Below, in pieces: positions 3,962 to 5,634 of a stretch of DNA of 5,634 nucleotides. The stretch lies in NCBI GenBank assembly GCA_947178685.1, contig CAMWZE010000127.1:1-5634 (forward strand), read 5' to 3'. The first letter of the stretch is position 1. Each line of letters starts with the position of its first letter. The notes under the pieces are model-generated. The model worked only from the letters and a program-made list of their open reading frames with translations. It was not told the origin of the DNA and did not search any database. A program made the position numbers and the translations under genes. This DNA comes from an uncultured Porphyromonadaceae bacterium. Its GTDB lineage: Bacteria; Bacteroidota; Bacteroidia; Bacteroidales; Muribaculaceae.

Positions 3962-5634
3962 TTAGGCTTCGGCTTCAGCAGCTATTGCTTCTCCTTCGGC
4001 CACTTCAGCAGCCGCGCTTTCAGGAGCATCGGCGGTGGCGGCTTCAAGACGCTTCATCATCATGAAGATAAAGCCGGCGGCCACGAGGCAGATGGCGATC
4101 AGAATAAGCCAGAGCACCCAAAGAGGCATCTTGCCCCACAATACCATCGGAATAGATACGAGGTAGTTGCCGATTGCCGTAGCTGCAAACCAACCACCCA
4201 TCATCGAACCCTTCAGCTTCGGAGGAGCCACTTTCGACACGAAAGATATGCCCATGGGCGAGAGAAGAAGTTCTGCGAAGGTGAGTAGGAGATAGGTTGA
4301 TATAAGCCAGTTGGGAGATACGGAAGCACTTGTGCCTACGATGGCGAAAGAACCTATCATCATCACTGCATAAGCTACAGCAGCGAGAAGCATGCCATAG
4401 CCGATCTTACGGGGAGCCGAAGGTTCTTTCTTACGCTTGGCGAGGGATGCGAAAATTGCAAGCGACACAGGAGTGAGAGCAACGACATAGAAGGGGTTGA
4501 ATTGCTGGTACTGCTGAGGTTGGATTCCTGTGAGTGGATCGGGAGTAGAGTTGTAGAAGTACCATAGCGCCCATGCCACCATCACAATGAGACCACCGCT
4601 GATAACACGTCCCTGTGTAGATTTGCTCTGGAAGAGATTGAACAATGCGTATACACCTACTGCAATTGAAAGAAGCGCCCATACGTTGAAGCCGATACGG
4701 GTCCAACCACCGGCTTCGGGAGATGTACAGCTCTTGGCAAACTCGGTGAGGGTTGCACCATTCTGGTGGAACACCATCCAGAAGAAGATTACTACTGCAA
4801 ACACAAGGAGAAGTGCTACCACACGAGCCTTGGTCTGGGCAGGTGTAAGTTCAGGACCGGCAGATGCCTGTGTCGCTTTTGCACCCTCTTTCTTATTAGT
4901 AAGGATATGGGCGTAGGTCTTACGGCCGAGGAAATAAATAAGGAAGCTTATGATAAGCGAGCCACAAGCCACGGCAAATGCATAGCTGTATCCGGTTGAG
5001 AGTGTGGATATGTAGTCGGCTGCCCATGCATTCACGTCGGAACCAACAGTCATGCCGCTTTCCGCTGCTTTGGCGGCTACGTCGGAGGCAGGTATGTCTC
5101 CGTCAAGAAGCTTGTTGCAGAGTGAAGGGAGATCGGCATTATATACGAGGTCTTTTGCCTTCAGTGCGTAGTTACACATTGCTGTGGCAGCCATCGGGGC
5201 GAACATCGAGCCCACATTTATTGCCATATAAAAAAGAGAGAAGGCTGCGTCACGCTGTCCGCTGAGCTTGGGATCGTTGTAGAGGTCGCCAACCATCACC
5301 TGGAGATTACCTTTGAAAAGGCCGGTGCCTATTGCGATCAGCACAAGCGAGCAACATAGAATCACCAGTGAGGATGTCGAGCGGATATCGGTAGGCATCG
5401 CCATGATGGCATAGCCGAGGAACATCACGAAGATACCGGTGACAACACACTTTGAGAAACTCCATTTGTCGGCTACCCAACCGCCTATAAGAGGCATGAA
5501 GTAGACTAAAGCGAGAAACACTGCGTAGATCTGGCCTGACACTGTGGAGTCGAATCCGAATTTCGCCTGCAGGTAAAGCAGGAAGATGGCCAGCATTGTG
5601 TAGTAGCCGAAGCGTTCGCCGGTATTGGCAAGGG
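3962..5634 (-). CDS. POT/PTR2-family MFS transporter, N-terminus outside window
   Basis: This is an inner-membrane carrier of the proton-coupled oligopeptide transporter family, probably importing di- or tripeptides or a related solute. The frame stays open to the window edge (556 residues visible). Its first residues, LANTGERFGYYT, belong to the family TM1 motif, so the Met at 5594-5596 is internal. Numbering from the first complete codon, PTR2 hallmarks are GGWVADKW (50-57), GTGLFKGN (102-109, Lys107), FYMAINVGS (134-142), FHQNG (288-292), QPQQYQQFNP (371-380) and AELLLSPMGI with Glu454 plus APPKLKGSMMGGWF (469-482). About 14 hydrophobic helices are visible. Oddities are NTGER instead of ExxER, His instead of the usual acidic residue before QxG in TM7, a roughly 60-residue TM5-TM6 loop, and an extra helix pair after TM7. 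The tail is Ala/Glu-rich. It is convergent with the ligase gene and shares its terminator. The family is sure; the substrate is not. Confidence 0.93.
   Translation of the reverse strand, partial: LANTGERFGYYTMLAIFLLYLQAKFGFDSTVSGQIYAVFLALVYFMPLIGGWVADKWSFSKCVVTGIFVMFLGYAIMAMPTDIRSTSSLVILCCSLVLIAIGTGLFKGNLQVMVGDLYNDPKLSGQRDAAFSLFYMAINVGSMFAPMAATAMCNYALKAKDLVYNADLPSLCNKLLDGDIPASDVAAKAAESGMTVGSDVNAWAADYISTLSTGYSYAFAVACGSLIISFLIYFLGRKTYAHILTNKKEGAKATQASAGPELTPAQTKARVVALLLVFAVVIFFWMVFHQNGATLTEFAKSCTSPEAGGWTRIGFNVWALLSIAVGVYALFNLFQSKSTQGRVISGGLIVMVAWALWYFYNSTPDPLTGIQPQQYQQFNPFYVVALTPVSLAIFASLAKRKKEPSAPRKIGYGMLLAAVAYAVMMIGSFAIVGTSASVSPNWLISTYLLLTFAELLLSPMGISFVSKVAPPKLKGSMMGGWFAATAIGNYLVSIPMVLWGKMPLWVLWLILIAICLVAAGFIFMMMKRLEAATADAPESAAAEVAEGEAIAAEAEA

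Noticed and set aside
4431..5265. Several open frames overlapping the transporter gene
   Set aside because: The transporter frame carries all conserved POT motifs. The other products are basic or cysteine-rich with no recognisable features and overlap one another.
1..5634. A defence island, mobile element or secondary-metabolite cluster
   Set aside because: All genes are typical chromosomal types in separate transcription units. There are no transposase, integrase, terminal repeats or defence-related domains, and no obvious compositional break.

Overview
The window reads as an ordinary chromosomal stretch of a Bacteroidota bacterium, most likely order Bacteroidales and plausibly a gut Muribaculaceae-type genome. 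This is inferred from three things. A near-perfect Bacteroides-type promoter (TTTG, 19 bp, TAnnTTTG) sits upstream of the minus-strand lipoprotein-like gene. Genes are preceded by AT-rich leaders without clear Shine-Dalgarno sequences. The acyl-CoA ligase and peptide-transporter-like proteins look like Bacteroidota forms. No tRNA, rRNA, CRISPR array, insertion sequence, phage gene or origin was recognised.

Layout from left to right. Bases 1-90 are the last codons of an unidentified plus-strand gene. After a 90-base AT-rich gap with a small stem-loop comes a plus-strand metallo-beta-lactamase-fold hydrolase of the YycJ/WalJ group (181-1200). It carries an unusual N-terminal extension of about 54 residues. 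Its 3' end overlaps, tail to tail by 56 bases, a minus-strand gene for a probable exported or lipid-anchored protein of unknown function (1145-1849).

The 300-base gap 1850-2149 separates that gene from a divergent plus-strand gene. It holds no gene but is rich in signals: a hairpin or operator-like inverted repeat just inside the minus transcript (1869-1887), the minus promoter (1902-1932), a 36-bp near-perfect palindrome upstream of both transcription units (1950-1985), a weaker candidate plus promoter (2011-2042), and two small hairpins in the plus leader. The divergent gene (2150-3814) encodes an AMP-forming acyl-CoA synthetase, probably for long-chain fatty acids, with the usual A10 catalytic lysine apparently replaced by serine. 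A strong bidirectional terminator (stem 3893-3946) separates it from a convergent minus-strand gene for a POT/PTR2-family transporter (3962 to the window edge, start outside).

The genes do not form one pathway. They are four separate transcription units: a probable nucleic-acid-related hydrolase, an unknown envelope protein, fatty-acid activation and small-molecule or peptide uptake. I did not find a new multi-gene system. The points most worth a second look are the 36-bp palindrome, the lysine-to-serine change in the ligase, the altered coupling residues and displaced helix pair in the transporter, and the clamp-binding-like motif in the hydrolase extension.
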